Made by a program: the position numbers and the translations under genes
Notes under the pieces: model-generated
Told to the model about the DNA's origin: nothing
What the model saw: the letters and a program-made list of their open reading frames with translations, nothing else
Database searches by the model: none
Shown here: in pieces, positions 21,668 through 33,548 of the stretch
Layout: each line of letters begins with the position of its first letter
Position numbering within the stretch: position 1 is the first letter of the stretch
Assembly (NCBI GenBank): GCA_030549775.1
Contig: CM060175.1
Span: 30,669,262 to 30,733,261 of the forward strand
Length of the DNA stretch: 64,000 bases
Reading direction: 5' to 3'
Origin: Tamarix chinensis
Lineage: Eukaryota; Streptophyta; Magnoliopsida; Caryophyllales; Tamaricaceae

Positions 21668-22865
21668 ACGAAGCTATGACCTTGTGCTATGTGTGATGTA
21701 ATGTGTGGGTGAATGATGAGCATGCCATGTTGATGTGTATTATGCATGTGTTATGAATAACCTGTTTTGTGTAGTGCAGCGTGGATCATGAGGTATGTTG
21801 TATGTGCCTTATATTATACGTGTATGACATGTTCCATGTCTGATGTTGATGTTGATGATGTGACTTTTTATGGCCCTCTAGGACATGCATGCTAGGGTTT
21901 TGGGTAGTATGAAATGATAATAAAAGAACAACGGGGAAGTGGACGTTTGGGAAGTTTGCATGGGGGGACTAAACCTTGCATGGGCATGATCATTACGTGT
22001 GAAAAGTTGATTTGGGTTGTAAGTAAGAGCTTGGGAGAGTCTTGGAATGATTGGAGACTTAGTATGAAAAATAGTACGTAAGTTGGTGCATAAGAGACCT
22101 TATTAGGGTTTTGTGTGTAAGTGGGTGTTGGGGAGTCTGCATGGAGTGTTTAAATTATGCATGGGAATGAATCTTACGTGAGGAAAGTTGATTTAAGAAG
22201 TAAATAAGATAATGTCAAAGTTATGGGTCCATTGGAGACTTGGGTGCAAAATTTCACATGGGTCGATGTAAGGGTGTCTAAGGGACCCAATTAGGGTTTT
22301 TGGGAGGAAATGAGCAATTTGAAGGGTACAAGGGTAAAAATGACCAAGGAGGGATGGAGTACGGGGTTAAGAGTGAGAACTCACTTATATAAAGGATGAG
22401 TGAGGGTTTCTAAATGAGAGAAGAGATTTTGGGGTGAAAGAGGGAGGTTACTTGTTGAAGAAGTAGAGTGCTAGAGTTTGGTGTGGCCAACTAGGGTTGG
22501 CATGGTCAATTAGGGTTTTGAGTGGCAAACTAGGGTTTTGTCGGTCACACGTGAACTTGGGAGATAAAGTAATACATTTGGGGAATTTCCTAATAAGAAT
22601 GAGGTGTGAGATAGAGAAAAGAGTAATGTTTGGGTAAGTAAGAAAGAGTTGGGTCACATAGGCCCGATTAGGGTCTCCGAGGAGGAACCCTCGGGGGATG
22701 TCGGATGTGAGAAGAGGTACAGGTCTCAAAATATGGGACGGTCCCTTTGGAGGGGAAAGTAGTAGGGTATTAACCGGGTGCATGTTAAGGGTGTTGTGTG
22801 ATTCAATAAGACACGGATAAGACACTAATAACGTAAAGCGAAAGACTGTTGAGCCGAGCCCAGTT

Positions 22866-23175
22866 TGGTCCACCGGTTAGAATAGTGGTCAGAGGCGTTC
22901 TGACCTGTGCGTTTCGTTCCGGTCCACCGGCTATAATAGTGGTCAGAGGCGTTTTGCCCTGTGTGTTTATTTTTAGTCCACCGGCTATAATAGTGGGGGC
23001 CTCAGCTCGATAGACCCAAAGTAAATAAGTTAAACCATGGGAAAAATACTAAGTACTTACAGCGAAACACCATGTGAGGCGGGGCCAGTCCGGTCCACCG
23101 GTAAGAATAGTGGCCAGAGGCGTTCTGCCCTGTGTTTTGATTTTCGGTCCACCGGCTATAATAGTGGGGCCCCTG
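22866..23175 (+). repeat. CCGG/TATAATAGTGG motif array in F1
   Basis: Five copies of GGTCCACCGGCTATAATAGT-like units near 22868, 22920, 22976, 23090 and 23146. They form a triplet and a pair with about 55-bp spacing and a 115-bp gap. Confidence 0.9.
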
Positions 23176-23714
23176 TGCTCACATGGATTATTGAAGAATG
23201 TGTGAAATGAACTTATTATCATTAATGAGAACAAAGGATAAGGCACCAGGAAAGTGATTAGACCTATTCTTGCATGTCATCGTATGTTATTTATGTATTG
23301 AATGTGGGCCTTGTGTGCTATGTGTCGGCCTTAGCTCGTCTATTACCTTACTCAGTACGTAGCGTACTGATCATCCGTTTCATGGGTACTGCTCATTCCC
23401 ACGAGTAGAGAGCCCTTCTGACCTTGTGCAGGTAGGAGATCTTGTTTTCGATGCCTACGACGCCTACGAGGTATCGAGTGGGGTCGAGCGTTGAGTCTAC
23501 CTTGGTTGGGGCCGAGAGTGAGCCGGCCGAACTTCTTGTTATTCCCGTTTTCGTTGTCTTGTTTTTAGTCATATTTGTATTATGCTCGTATTTTGGAGTG
23601 GAACTCTTAAGTTGTAATCCTAATGATATTTTAACTACTGTTGGCACCTTGTTTTTGTTGACTATGCACTTACGCCTTGGTGGTTTTACTTCACGATTTT
23701 CTTGATCTAGCCTT

Positions 23715-23763
23715 AGCACTTGGTATCGGGATGGTAGGAGTGAACCGGTTTGGTACTAAGTGT
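23715..23763 (+). other. Terminal LTR hairpin, F1 type
   Basis: CACTTGGTATC pairs with GGTACTAAGTG with wobbles, and CGG with CCG inside it. It sits between TAGCCTTAG and TGTGGCGGTAACACC, exactly where F0 has a hairpin of unrelated sequence. Confidence 0.6.
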
Positions 23764-23862
23764 GGCGGTAACACCCCCAAGTTAATGGTTTCAATTCGTA
23801 TGCTTCCGCTAAACTTTTCAATTTAAACAAAATTTTTCAGTAGTGAATTTGGGGGTGTTACA

Positions 23863-24479
23863 AAACCACTAAAGGTTATTTGGTAGTCCAACCAAAAATT
23901 CCATTAACATGCTATCCTATTTCCACTTTGGAACCTCCAAAGGCTAAACTAACCCCATCAAACACATGTGTTCATTATTGACCTTCTAACACGTCAAACA
24001 TCTGGGTGTAAATTCTGCAACCTCTTATTTTAGTTGGGGCCACCAATAAATTTGCTTCAAGTCTTTGTACAACTTATCCCCTCTAGGATGGATGGAATAT
24101 GATCCCCATAGATTTGTGGAATGCATCATCTTCCTCAAAAATAAATATTACTATCCTTAAAAACCTAAAACCCCACTGCTTGATGTAGCCTACTTGATCA
24201 ACTCAAGCTTGACATCTTCTACCTGACTAGATTGAATCTTATCGAAGATGGTCAGTGTGATCAAGAGAGTGCTCATCCTTATCTCAATTTCATTAAACCT
24301 AATGATCTCTATGCCCATGTAAGGAAGATCTTGCCAAATCCATTTTGAAACGACCAACAAACTCAATGAGTGGCATTTGCTATGACATTAGCTTTACCCT
24401 CATAGTAGGTTAACTCCAAATCATCGTCCTTAACCAACTCCGGTCATATTCTCTATATCATGCTTAGCTCATGATAAGT
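23863..24479 (-). pseudogene. Chromovirus integrase N-terminal part
   Basis: Minus strand from about 24450 to 23863. Decayed sequence between RNase H and the integrase core, including the HHCC-type zinc-finger region (TGxYxxHP-like and CxxC phrases near 23985-24010) and a lead into the core that stops at the F1 insertion. Many stops and frameshifts. Its identity depends mainly on being between RNase H at 24517 and the integrase core at 19336. Confidence 0.5.
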
Positions 24480-24710
24480 GAAGATATATTTGAGGCTTTT
24501 ATGATCAATGAAGAAGTTACACCGCAACAAGCTCAAAGTCATGCATTAGATAGTTCTGCTCATGATTGAACTGCATCAACACACAACCAAGACCAAACTT
24601 GAATGCATCAATATACACCTCAAATCCCTTCGTACTCAAATGGCAAGGTAAGAAATAGAATCTTCTTGAGCACCACAAAATCCTCAATGCACATCTCATC
24701 CTAATAGAAG
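24480..24710 (-). pseudogene. Chromovirus RNase H fragment
   Basis: The minus-strand frame 24699-24517 reads GFEVYIDAFKFGLGCVLMQF then YLMHDFELVAV. It matches the Ty3/gypsy RNase H start (F-xVYxDAS-xxGLGCVLMQ... YPTHDLELxAVV). The first catalytic Asp (in YIDA) and the ELE-type Glu are visible. RNase H removes the RNA strand during reverse transcription. Continuation is decayed. Confidence 0.8.
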
Positions 24711-25410
24711 TAAGATGTTTTCTTTAAAAAGGAAGTCAACAAATGAGAAATTCTAGACAAATTGTGGATGAAACTTCTACAGTACACTGCTAATCTCATA
24801 AAATAGCATATATCCCAAGGAAATCTAACTAGTTGAGCCAAAAATCACACTTCAAGACCTTGTCATATAACTTATGGAACCTCAACAATGCTGAAGCTTT
24901 CTTGAGGGAGTGCTTATGTTCCTCACGAGTCTAGGAGTAAATCAAGGTGTCATTGATGAAGGAAACAATGAAATGATCAAGGTGGTGCTATAAGAACCAT
25001 GAATACATTAGTGCATTTGAGAATTTGAAGGACATTACGGTGAAGTCATACCTTATCCTAAAAGGTGTGTTCGGTATGTTCCCCTTAGAATCCTTAGCTC
25101 ATGATATCTTGATCTAAGATATATCTTCAAAAAAATTATATCTTCACATAATTGATCAAAGAGGTCACCGCTCTGAGGTAAAGGATAATGATTTTGACCA
25201 TAGCTTGGTTTAATCATCGGTAATTGATGCAGAGTCTCAACCCACCATCCTTTTTCTTAACAAAAAGGACTAATGCTACCCAAGGTGATACATTCGATCA
25301 AATTTACCCCTCATCCATTAACTCATCCAAATAAGTGCGCAACTTTACCATCACAGTCGGTGCCAGGAAATAGGACACCTTCAACATAAGCTCTATCCTC
25401 TATAGGAGGT
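24711..25410 (-). pseudogene. Chromovirus reverse transcriptase, degraded
   Basis: Minus strand from about 25390 to 24715. Readable blocks: LRTYLDELMDEG, a stop, [20 protein letters not shown] with LCINYR following, all from the fingers subdomain (family [30 protein letters not shown]). After stops come NQAMVKIIIPYLRAV, then LDQDI and TFMV-like scraps. The DD active site cannot be read. It lies in the right order between protease and RNase H. Confidence 0.7.
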
Positions 25411-26073
25411 CTACTGTGAAGTCTATCTCATGTATTGGTAGAATACCAAGGATCTTATTGGTAAATACATCTAAAAACTCTCATACCACCAAGATACCCT
25501 CGATCAAAGGCTCTTTAATGCCTAGATCCTAAACACTCCATAAGTAAAGTACCTTTTCCATACCAACATTCTAAGCACAACCATGTACACCATCCATATT
25601 GAGGGCCTAGGCTTGCATCTTCAGTAAAAGACTCTAGCACCCTTTGGTCCCTTAAGAACCACATGTTTCTTGTGCAATCGATCATTGCTCTATATTGATC
25701 ATCCCAAGGATTAAGTTGAAGTTATGAATTTCAAGCTCCATGAGGTCTAAAAGAAGCTCAGTTCCACTAATGACTAAGGTAACATCTCTTTATAACCTAG
25801 TACATGGAAGCCTATACTCAAACGAGAGCATAATCAAAAGGAATCACAGTTTTCTTAGCTATGAAAGTAGAATACACAAAGGACTGAAGTACTTGAGTTA
25901 AACAACACATAAGCAAGAAGGGACAAAACCTAAAACATAACCATGATGACATCTACCTACTTGTTAGCCTCTAACTAACTCATCAAATTTAGGTAACTAC
26001 TCATGAATCATCTACTACGGAGCAATCCTACTAGGTCCACTATCTATTAGTTGAGCTCTCTGATTTAGCGAAG
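25411..26073 (-). pseudogene. Chromovirus protease region
   Basis: Minus strand. Near 25900 LFNSSTS stands where the Asp-Ser-Gly catalytic triplet of the aspartic protease (LFDSGAS) is expected, so the catalytic residues are altered. Further on (about 25750-25650) LLLDLMELEIHNFNLILGM and SIAQ... match the protease C-terminal block (VDLIVLxMxxFDVILGMDWLxxxxAxIDC). The protease would cleave the Gag-Pol polyprotein. The fragment stops at 26073, where LTR2 copy c begins; the Gag half of the element resumes at 58320. Confidence 0.65.
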
Positions 26074-27047
26074 TGATGCAGGAGCATCTAATAATAATAT
26101 TTCACGAATTAATTTTTTTAAAATAGGGGATAGCAAAACACTCTTAACTTGGGTGAAATTAATTAGCTAAATATGAGAAATAAGTGTAAGTACCAGCCCA
26201 TGCATGTAGAAATACACCAAAAATCCTAATTTTAAGAATTATAGCTAATTAAGGATTTATTATAAAAATTAATTAAATAAATTACTTTTATTAAAATAAT
26301 AGGGAATTAATTAGGGCTAATCAAGAAGAAAATAATAAATATTTTAATTAGGAAAAATTTCGATGTTTTGCTAATTAAAATAGAATTTAGGAAAAACATT
26401 TCAAAAATCCTAAATTAGCCTAAAAAGGAAAATAAATATTATTTTATTTAAATATCCTAAAATACCAAAATATTCCAAATACCTTAACCAACCTATTTTT
26501 TCTTTTCCTTTTCTTTCTTTTTTCTTCTTCTTTTTTTTTTCTTTCTTCCTCTCATTTCTTCTTCACTTTTTCTCTTCCTTTCCCCCAAATTGGGCCTATC
26601 TTCCTGCTGCCCAATTCCCCTCCCCTTTTCTCCTTTGGCGTGGCTTAGCCCCGGTACGCTAGATTTTGTATTTATTTTTATCCCCTATCGCCTGGCCGGT
26701 TTCCCCCTTCTTTTCTTTCTTTCTTTTCTTCCTGGACTGCCGATCCGTGCCCCATACCTTCTTCCTCCTCCTTCTTCTTCCTTCCTCATCGCATCCTGCC
26801 ACTCTCACTAGAATTTCACATCCAACCACGCCGCCAACCAACCTATTCTTTCCTCTCTCTTCCATGCTAACTCGTCTGCAGTTCGACCCAACCAACCTCC
26901 CTCCCTTCTCGCGCTTTACTTCCTTCTCCCTGCCAATCAAACCCTGCCACTAACAGGCCTATGCCGGCCTATCGTCACCGCCGGTGCCCTAACTTACCTA
27001 CCTTATTCTCCCATCTCTTCCCTGTCATTATCCCCCTCCAATTAGCC

Positions 27048-27057
27048 TATATATATA
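27048..27057 (+). promoter_or_regulatory. TATA box of F2
   Basis: TATATATATA followed by CCCC, equivalent to CTATAAATACCCC in F1. Confidence 0.5.
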
Positions 27058-27724
27058 CCCCTTAAGCAGCTAAAAGTGAAACCTTTTTTGCCGCCAAGAA
27101 TTTCCTGACCTTACCGCCACCTCCTAATCAGATGATAGTTCTGTCGTCACTGCCCATTGCTGTCGGTCGAACCACCCATATAACTTCCCCTTGCATCACC
27201 CTTTACTTAACTAAACCTCCTTCCTCCCTCAATTTTCCCTTTATAAACCACCCCCGCCGTGCAAAGTTGCCCTCTCAATCAACCCCTCTAACATCCTATC
27301 GCCCTTCGCACCACCATTTGCCACCACTTCTACCGCAACCATCGTCTCCTACACCTCCCAAACTACTCTGTAGACTTTCCTCTACCTCCCTTACCCTTCT
27401 TTTCCCCTTTCCTCCCTCTCCTCCTCCCTTTCTCCCTTTCCTCCACTTTTGGCCATCACAACCGTCGTCGTATGATGACACCTTTGGTTGTGCTGCCACC
27501 TTTATTCCACCCCTCTCCACCTAGGCAACCGTCAACATCCCAACTCCCACCCTCTTTCTCCCTCTCCTTTTCCCAGCACCCAATTATCTCTCATTTCTTC
27601 TTTTTTCCTACCACCGCTGTCACTATTGTGCACCATCGTCGGTGCCGCCGGTCACCATCAACCCAATGTGGTACCCTAAACCCTTAAACCGTAATTATGC
27701 AAGCTTTATTTATTTAATTTTATT

Positions 27725-27746
27725 ATATTACTATTATTATTGTTAA

Positions 27747-27785
<39 letters not shown>

Positions 27786-28003
27786 TATTATTAATGTTTC
27801 TATATAGGGCCGAGACCTTATTATGTCACTATTTCAATTATTATTATTATTATTTCAATGTATGGTCGAAACCCTACTTTACCTTATTTTTGATAAATAC
27901 CATTATTATTATTATCATCATTATTATTTCATATTATTATTATTATTATTATTATTTTAGTGAAGGGTTGAAGCCCTTATTTCACAATTATTTCAAATTA
28001 TGC

Positions 28004-28047
<44 letters not shown>

Positions 28048-28070
28048 GTTGTAGTAGTATCATTATTATT
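27725..28070 (+). repeat. (TTA)n tracts of F2
   Basis: Four ATT/TTA runs (about 27750-27780, 27840-27858, 27905-27958, 28005-28047) separated by the phrase GGG-C-GA-(A/G)CCCT-A-TT. The phrase itself recurs three to four times, so a larger unit of about 90 bp was amplified along with the triplets. Confidence 0.85.
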
Positions 28071-29077
28071 ATTAGGATAAAGTCTTCAAATATTATATTA
28101 TCATCTTTTCCAATATTTCTATTATTACTTTTATCCTTAGAAAAATTAGTATTTAGTTAGTGTTTCTACTATTATATTATTATTTTATCTATAAGCCTAA
28201 TCTTAGAATAAAATAGGAAATATTAGTATTTTGGTAGGAGAGAACTTAATTCTTAGTTTTTTCCTCTTATAGGTGAGACCAGTTAAAACCCTAAGAAGGC
28301 ATAGGAGCATGCTCAAAGACCGGTGCTATAACACCCCAAAATTTACTATTTATTTTTTTAAAACAAAAACTCTTAAATTAAAAACTCATAAATTCTGGGC
28401 ATGTTACCGCCACACTAAGTACCGGATTGATTCACTCAGACCGTTCCAGTGCTAAGTGTTAAGGGTAAGAAAGCTTATCCTCAATACTCAAATTTATACA
28501 TAAACCAAAAGTTGATAAAAATGCAAATCAGAGTACGCATGAATGCTTATATGATTCGAAGTACGAAAGCAAGTTCTTTAAAAAGGAAAAAAGTCTACGA
28601 ACATTAAAGTCGATTTTGAAAATTCATTACATAGAAGAAATGATAAAAAGGGATAATAATATCATGAGAAGAGAAACTAGCCATGCCACTCCAAGAATCG
28701 ATCCAGCCCATAATTACCACTCAGCCCACCTAACGCCTTATGGATATTAAAGGCATCAAAATAGACATCATCTACCTACAACATGCCAGATGGGCCTCCT
28801 GCTCGTGGGAATGAGCAACACCCATGAAAAGGGTGATCAATATGTTACGTACTGACTAAGGTAACCGGTGTACTAACGCCAACACCTAAAATCACATAAA
28901 CCCATGTAGAAAAGTAAAAAAGAGCATATAGTCCATCATGATAGCATAATATCGTACAATCATTCGGGTAGACACATAAAGGCCGGTTCATCGTCCAAAT
29001 TAATTTATTAATTAATCTCTGATCATAACTCATTTCACACCATGCTCTTTATCAAGTCCATACGAGTACGGAAGCCC

Positions 29078-29375
29078 CCACTATTATAGGCGGTGGAGTG
29101 GAGACGAATAGGGCACAATGCACCTGCCCACTATTATTAGCTTGTGGGTCGGTCACGCATAGGGTAACATACCCTAACCACTGTTTGTTACTAGTGGATC
29201 GGTTGGCCCCAGCTCACATGTTGTTCCACTATAAGTACTTAATGTCTTTTATGTATCTTAGCAACTTTAGGGTTTAGTTTATTGAGCTTGGAATCCGCCA
29301 CTATTATAGCCAATGGATCGGACACGCATAGGACGAAGCATCCTAACCACTATTTCTTATCGGTTGATCGGTGGG
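29078..29375 (-). repeat. Motif array in R1
   Basis: Five CCACTATTATAGCCGGTGGA-like units near 29084, 29128, 29178, 29297 and 29347, the inverse of the F1 array. Confidence 0.85.
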
Positions 29376-31869
29376 ACCTAGTTTAATAATATTCCACTTT
29401 ACATGATTAATGTCTTAAGTGTCTTATTCAAAAATTTTACCCTAGACATGCATGATTAACTCCCTCTATGCTTATCCTCCAAAGGCCCCATCCTACATCA
29501 TGAGACTCAAACACCTCCTAACTCAACCCTACATCCTTTCCTCATTACCCTTACTCACACTAGAACTCATTTCCATGTGTGTGGGTTAAGACCCACTACT
29601 TTTTCACCTCCTACCCACTCACTTCCTCCTTTTAGGGTTTTTACAGTAGTCCCTCGAATTTTTAAAAGCCTATATTTTAATAAATAAATTTTATTTGGAA
29701 TAAATTAGCCTTTACATTTATTTTAATTATTTTGTGGATTTTTGAGCTTATAAAATTTGATATAAATATTTAATAAATTAAAATAATTTTTTTTATTTTA
29801 TCATACTCTTATTATTTAAGTAATTTTCCAAATCATTATTTTACTAAAATTATCCTTTTAAACCCTTATATTTTAATTATATTAAATTGAATTATTAAAT
29901 AAGTTTATTACCCAAAATTATTCTATTTTATTATTTTATTAATTAAATTATTTATTCCATTTCCCCTTTTCTTTTCCTTTTTCCCTTTTTCTTTCTCCTT
30001 TTTCTCTTTTCCTTCTTTCTCCTTTTCTTCCTTGGGTCGCCGGTGCCCTGGCCTGCCCCATCCTCTCCTTGGTGCGCTGGGCCATAGACCCACTCTTCTT
30101 TCCCCCTTCTCCCACGTCGTCGGCCCAAGTCACCTCCCTCTTTTTTTTCCCTTCAACCCCGATCGGGCAGGCCCACGATCTTTCCCCCTTCGGCCGGCCT
30201 ACTCGCCCGTCGCAGCTCCCCCTTCCCTTCTTCTTTCTTTCTTCTTTCTTCTTTCTTCTTTCTTCTTCCTTTTTCCCTGGCAAAATTTCGGACCGCCCGC
30301 CATCACTGCCACTCCACCTCCAACTCCCTCTCTCCCATTGATTCCCCTATCTCTCTCTCTCCCTCTTGTTGTTTTCTCTGCCCCATTTTGGTCCCACCAT
30401 CCCTATCTCCCTTCCCCCATGCCCAACCATACCTCCTTTCTCCCTCTCCCTACAACTCCCATTTCCCTACCCCCTATTGTCACTCCTCGAGCTCCCTATC
30501 CCCTCCCTTCTCTTCCTCTTCTATTTCTTCCTCCTTCCCTGCCTGTTCTGCATTTTTTTCCCGAACTCCCCATGCTCCCCAACCCTCTCTTTTTCTTTCC
30601 TTTCTTCTCTTTCCCTCACCCTCTCTGTTTTTGCTTTGCCGCCTAGCTCTGCTACTACTGCCACCTCAAAAGCCACCTGCACCACCCCTTGTCACCCTCT
30701 ACCTCACCCTCAAATCATCCCAACGCCCATTGAGCCACCCCGCAGCCTCCTTCTTCTTACTCTCTTCTTTCCCTTCCTTCTCGGTAGCCACCCTGCACTA
30801 CCATATGCCGCCGCTGTTCCGCCGCCTATTCCACCACCTAAGCTACCACATTACTCCCTTCAACCCCCTCTACCACCCCAAATCATCCTTTGGCTGAAAA
30901 CACCACCTGCAGGCCCTCATTTTCCCCCTCCCTTTTCCTTCCTTCTTAGCCTTCCATTTTGACCCCTCCTCGGCCTCCACCTTTGCAGCCTCGCTGCTGC
31001 AACCTCTACCACCCTTAGCCACCTTCAACCCATCCCTGACCACCAATTACAACCCCTCTCCACCTCTACATCCTTCCTTTTCCTTAAATCTTCCCCCACA
31101 TGCCTTTTTTCTTATCCTCAAAACCCCAACCCCAACCCAAAAATGCCCATTTTCCCTATTTTCACCACCTTCGAGCCCCCGCCTTTTCCTTTCTTTGCAT
31201 GCAGCTCATGTTGTATAAGCAGGATGAGCTTCTCCCCTTCTTGATTTATTTGGGTAAAAATTTTAAGGTATAATAATATTTTAAGTTAATTATTTTATTA
31301 ATTAAGTGTTATAAAGCCTTAAACTTTAATTTTATTATTTCTAATGTAATAAGTCTTGATATTAGTTTTAGGTATTGGTTTTGATAATTAAAGCTTGAAC
31401 CTTTAACCGGAATACCGGTAAGGTTTGTTTTGTGGGAATCGAGGTAATCGTTAAATCCCACTTAAACGCATGGTTAACGCATGTTAGCACATTAGGCATT
31501 TTTAATGTGTATTATGCTTGATAAATGTTGTTTAATATATTATATGTGGTTTCTTGTGTTAATTGATAAAAGGAAGCATGATAGGTTATATGATATGTAT
31601 GGGGATATTGTTTAAGGTATGAGTTGGTTATTAATGAAGATGTTAAGTATTATCCATGTTATGTTATGCTAATGTGATCTTAATGCATGATTAATATTTT
31701 GTGAGTCTTAGGGGTATTTTAGTAATGTATCTTGTACAAGAATATGGCCTAATATATATATGGGTGCTAATAAGTATTATATTAATTATAAGAGTTGTGG
31801 ATGAGGTGTTAATATTAATATTTTATGTAGTAATAACAATTTAATATAAGTAGTATACTAAGGGGCAAA

Positions 31870-32640
31870 ATGGTAACTTTTAATTAAAAAGGGTATTATG
31901 GTAATTTTAGAGGCAAGTGCAAAGTGGTAATTTTGTAATTAAAGCATAAAAGCATAATTTTGGAATTAATGGATAAAATGGTAATTTTGTAATTAAGGGG
32001 TAATATAGCAATTTTGGAAGTGAAGGGGTAAAATGGTAAATTACAATTAAAGGGTAAAATGGTAATTTTATAATTAAAAGGTAAAATGGTAATTTTGTAA
32101 TTAAAGGGTGAAATGGTAATTTTGTGATTAAAGGGTAATATGGTAATTTTATAATTAAAGGGTAAAATAGTAATTTGTGATTGAAGGGTAAAATGATAAT
32201 TTTGTAATTAAAGGGTAAAATGGTGATTTTATAATAAAAGGGGCAGAATGGTAATTTCATAAGTTAAAGGGTGTTATGGAAAATTTTGGAAGTTAAGGGG
32301 TGAATTGGTAAATTTGAAAGTAAAGGGGTAAAATGGTAATTTTGTAAATAAAAGGGATAAAAGTGGAAATTGGAAAGGAGTAACTTGGTAATTATAATAA
32401 TTGAGAAGGGTAAAATAATTTAATAAAAGGGAAGGGTAAAATGATAATTTAATAATGGAGAAGGGTAAAATGGTAAATATGATGAATGTGAGGGTAATTT
32501 GGTAATTTAACCAACTAAAGAGGTAATTTGGTAATTAGGATAATGAACGAGGGTAATTTGACCAACTAAAGGGCAATTTTTTAATTATAATAAAGGAAAT
32601 GGGCAAACTGGTAATCTAACCAACCAAATGGGAAATATAT
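31870..32640 (+). repeat. 27-bp minisatellite in F4
   Basis: Roughly 20-25 degenerate copies of AAAGGGTAAAATGGTAATTT followed by TGTAATT. Because the unit is a multiple of three, one minus-strand frame stays open with a nine-residue period (KLPFYPLIT). I regard that frame as a by-product. Confidence 0.9.
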
Positions 32641-33548
32641 TAAGTGTAACAATTATGAAGTGTGATTAGTGGCCTAATAAGTGTGGAAAATAGCTCGGTA
32701 ACCTAAACCGAGTAAGGGTGTAGCTAAGACCGCCTGTGTATTACGTGTCTTACTTGCCTTGGATGCCCTATATAATTTATATGTCGCGTTCTATATGCTA
32801 TTATCCTAATTGTTTCATGTGTGGCGTGGCTTGGAACCGAGATGTGCTCATGTGTCCTCTTTTGGTGTGTATTAATACAGATATGTTGTAAGGTATGATG
32901 TGATGTGATGTGGCCCTTTAGGATATGCATGCTAGGATAATTGATGTGGTGATGTAGGATGGAGGCATGAAAAAGAAAAAATGGGAAAATAGGATAACCA
33001 AGGGGAAGTAAGTTGGCTAATATAGGTATGGGAGGAACTTAGGTTTGCATGAGATGGTTAGAGTCCGCATAGGGGTAGACTTTACGTATGGAAAGTTGCC
33101 TTGGGGTGTGAGGAAGTTAATAGAAGTGTCATTTGGGTGTCTGGGGGCTTCGGGCAAAAAATAGTACGTGGGATAGTATAAGGGTGCATAGGAGACTAAT
33201 CTAGGGTTGGGAGGAAACCCTAATGTGAGAAGGTGGAAAAGAAAAAGAAAATAATAAAAATACACGAGAATGAGTGGAGCGGAAAGTGAGGGTTAGATCT
33301 AAGGGTTGTGACGTGTAAGGTGTTGAAATAGTCGGGATGTGTAAAGCTGAGAAGGATGGGCCACATAGGCCCAAATTAGGGTTTCTGAAGAAATCTCCAG
33401 GGTAAGGCGGTGAGTGAACTATGAGGGTATAAAGTGTGGGCCTTAACCCACACACTTAGGAGTCGGGCTCCTGGTGTGAGGAAGTGGATTATGCAAAGGA
33501 TGTCAGAGCGAGTTAGGAGGTGTAGAAGTCTCAAGATATAGGACGAGC

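Larger units (their letters stand above)
19337..23862 (+). mobile_element. Solo LTR F1 (4.5 kb)
   Basis: Starts TGAAATACCCCAGAATT, ends GAATTTGGGGGTGTTACA, and is flanked by a perfect AAACC duplication (19332-19336, 23863-23867). Modules in order: AT-rich 5' part; CT-rich tract 19620-20930 with TATA box at 20299; (TTA)n 20965-21360; exon-like block 21595-21667; ATGCATGC block near 21886; array of the CCGG/TATAATAGTGG motif 22866-23175; stem-forming CTTACTCAGTACG block near 23347; terminal hairpin 23715-23763. It encodes nothing. It is the clearest uninterrupted member of the family and the reference for the nested copies. Confidence 0.9.

Noticed and set aside
22866..23175. CRISPR-like array (regularly spaced repeats)
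   Set aside because: Units are degenerate, spacers are repeated between copies, the arrays sit inside plant LTRs and there are no cas genes.
23442..23705. 87-codon open frame near the end of F1
   Set aside because: Lies across LTR modules, is not conserved in R1-R3 and has no start context or known motif.
30032..30962. Overlapping open frames of about 170-204 codons in the C/T-rich tract of F4
   Set aside because: Pro/Ser/Leu/Phe-rich in several frames at once; the tract lacks stops because it is pyrimidine-rich. Similar open frames appear at the same place in F1, F3, R1, R2 and R3 with no residue-level conservation.
31907..32260. 117-codon repeat protein (KLPFYPLIT period)
   Set aside because: By-product of a 27-bp minisatellite; no start context and no conservation of residues beyond the DNA repeat.
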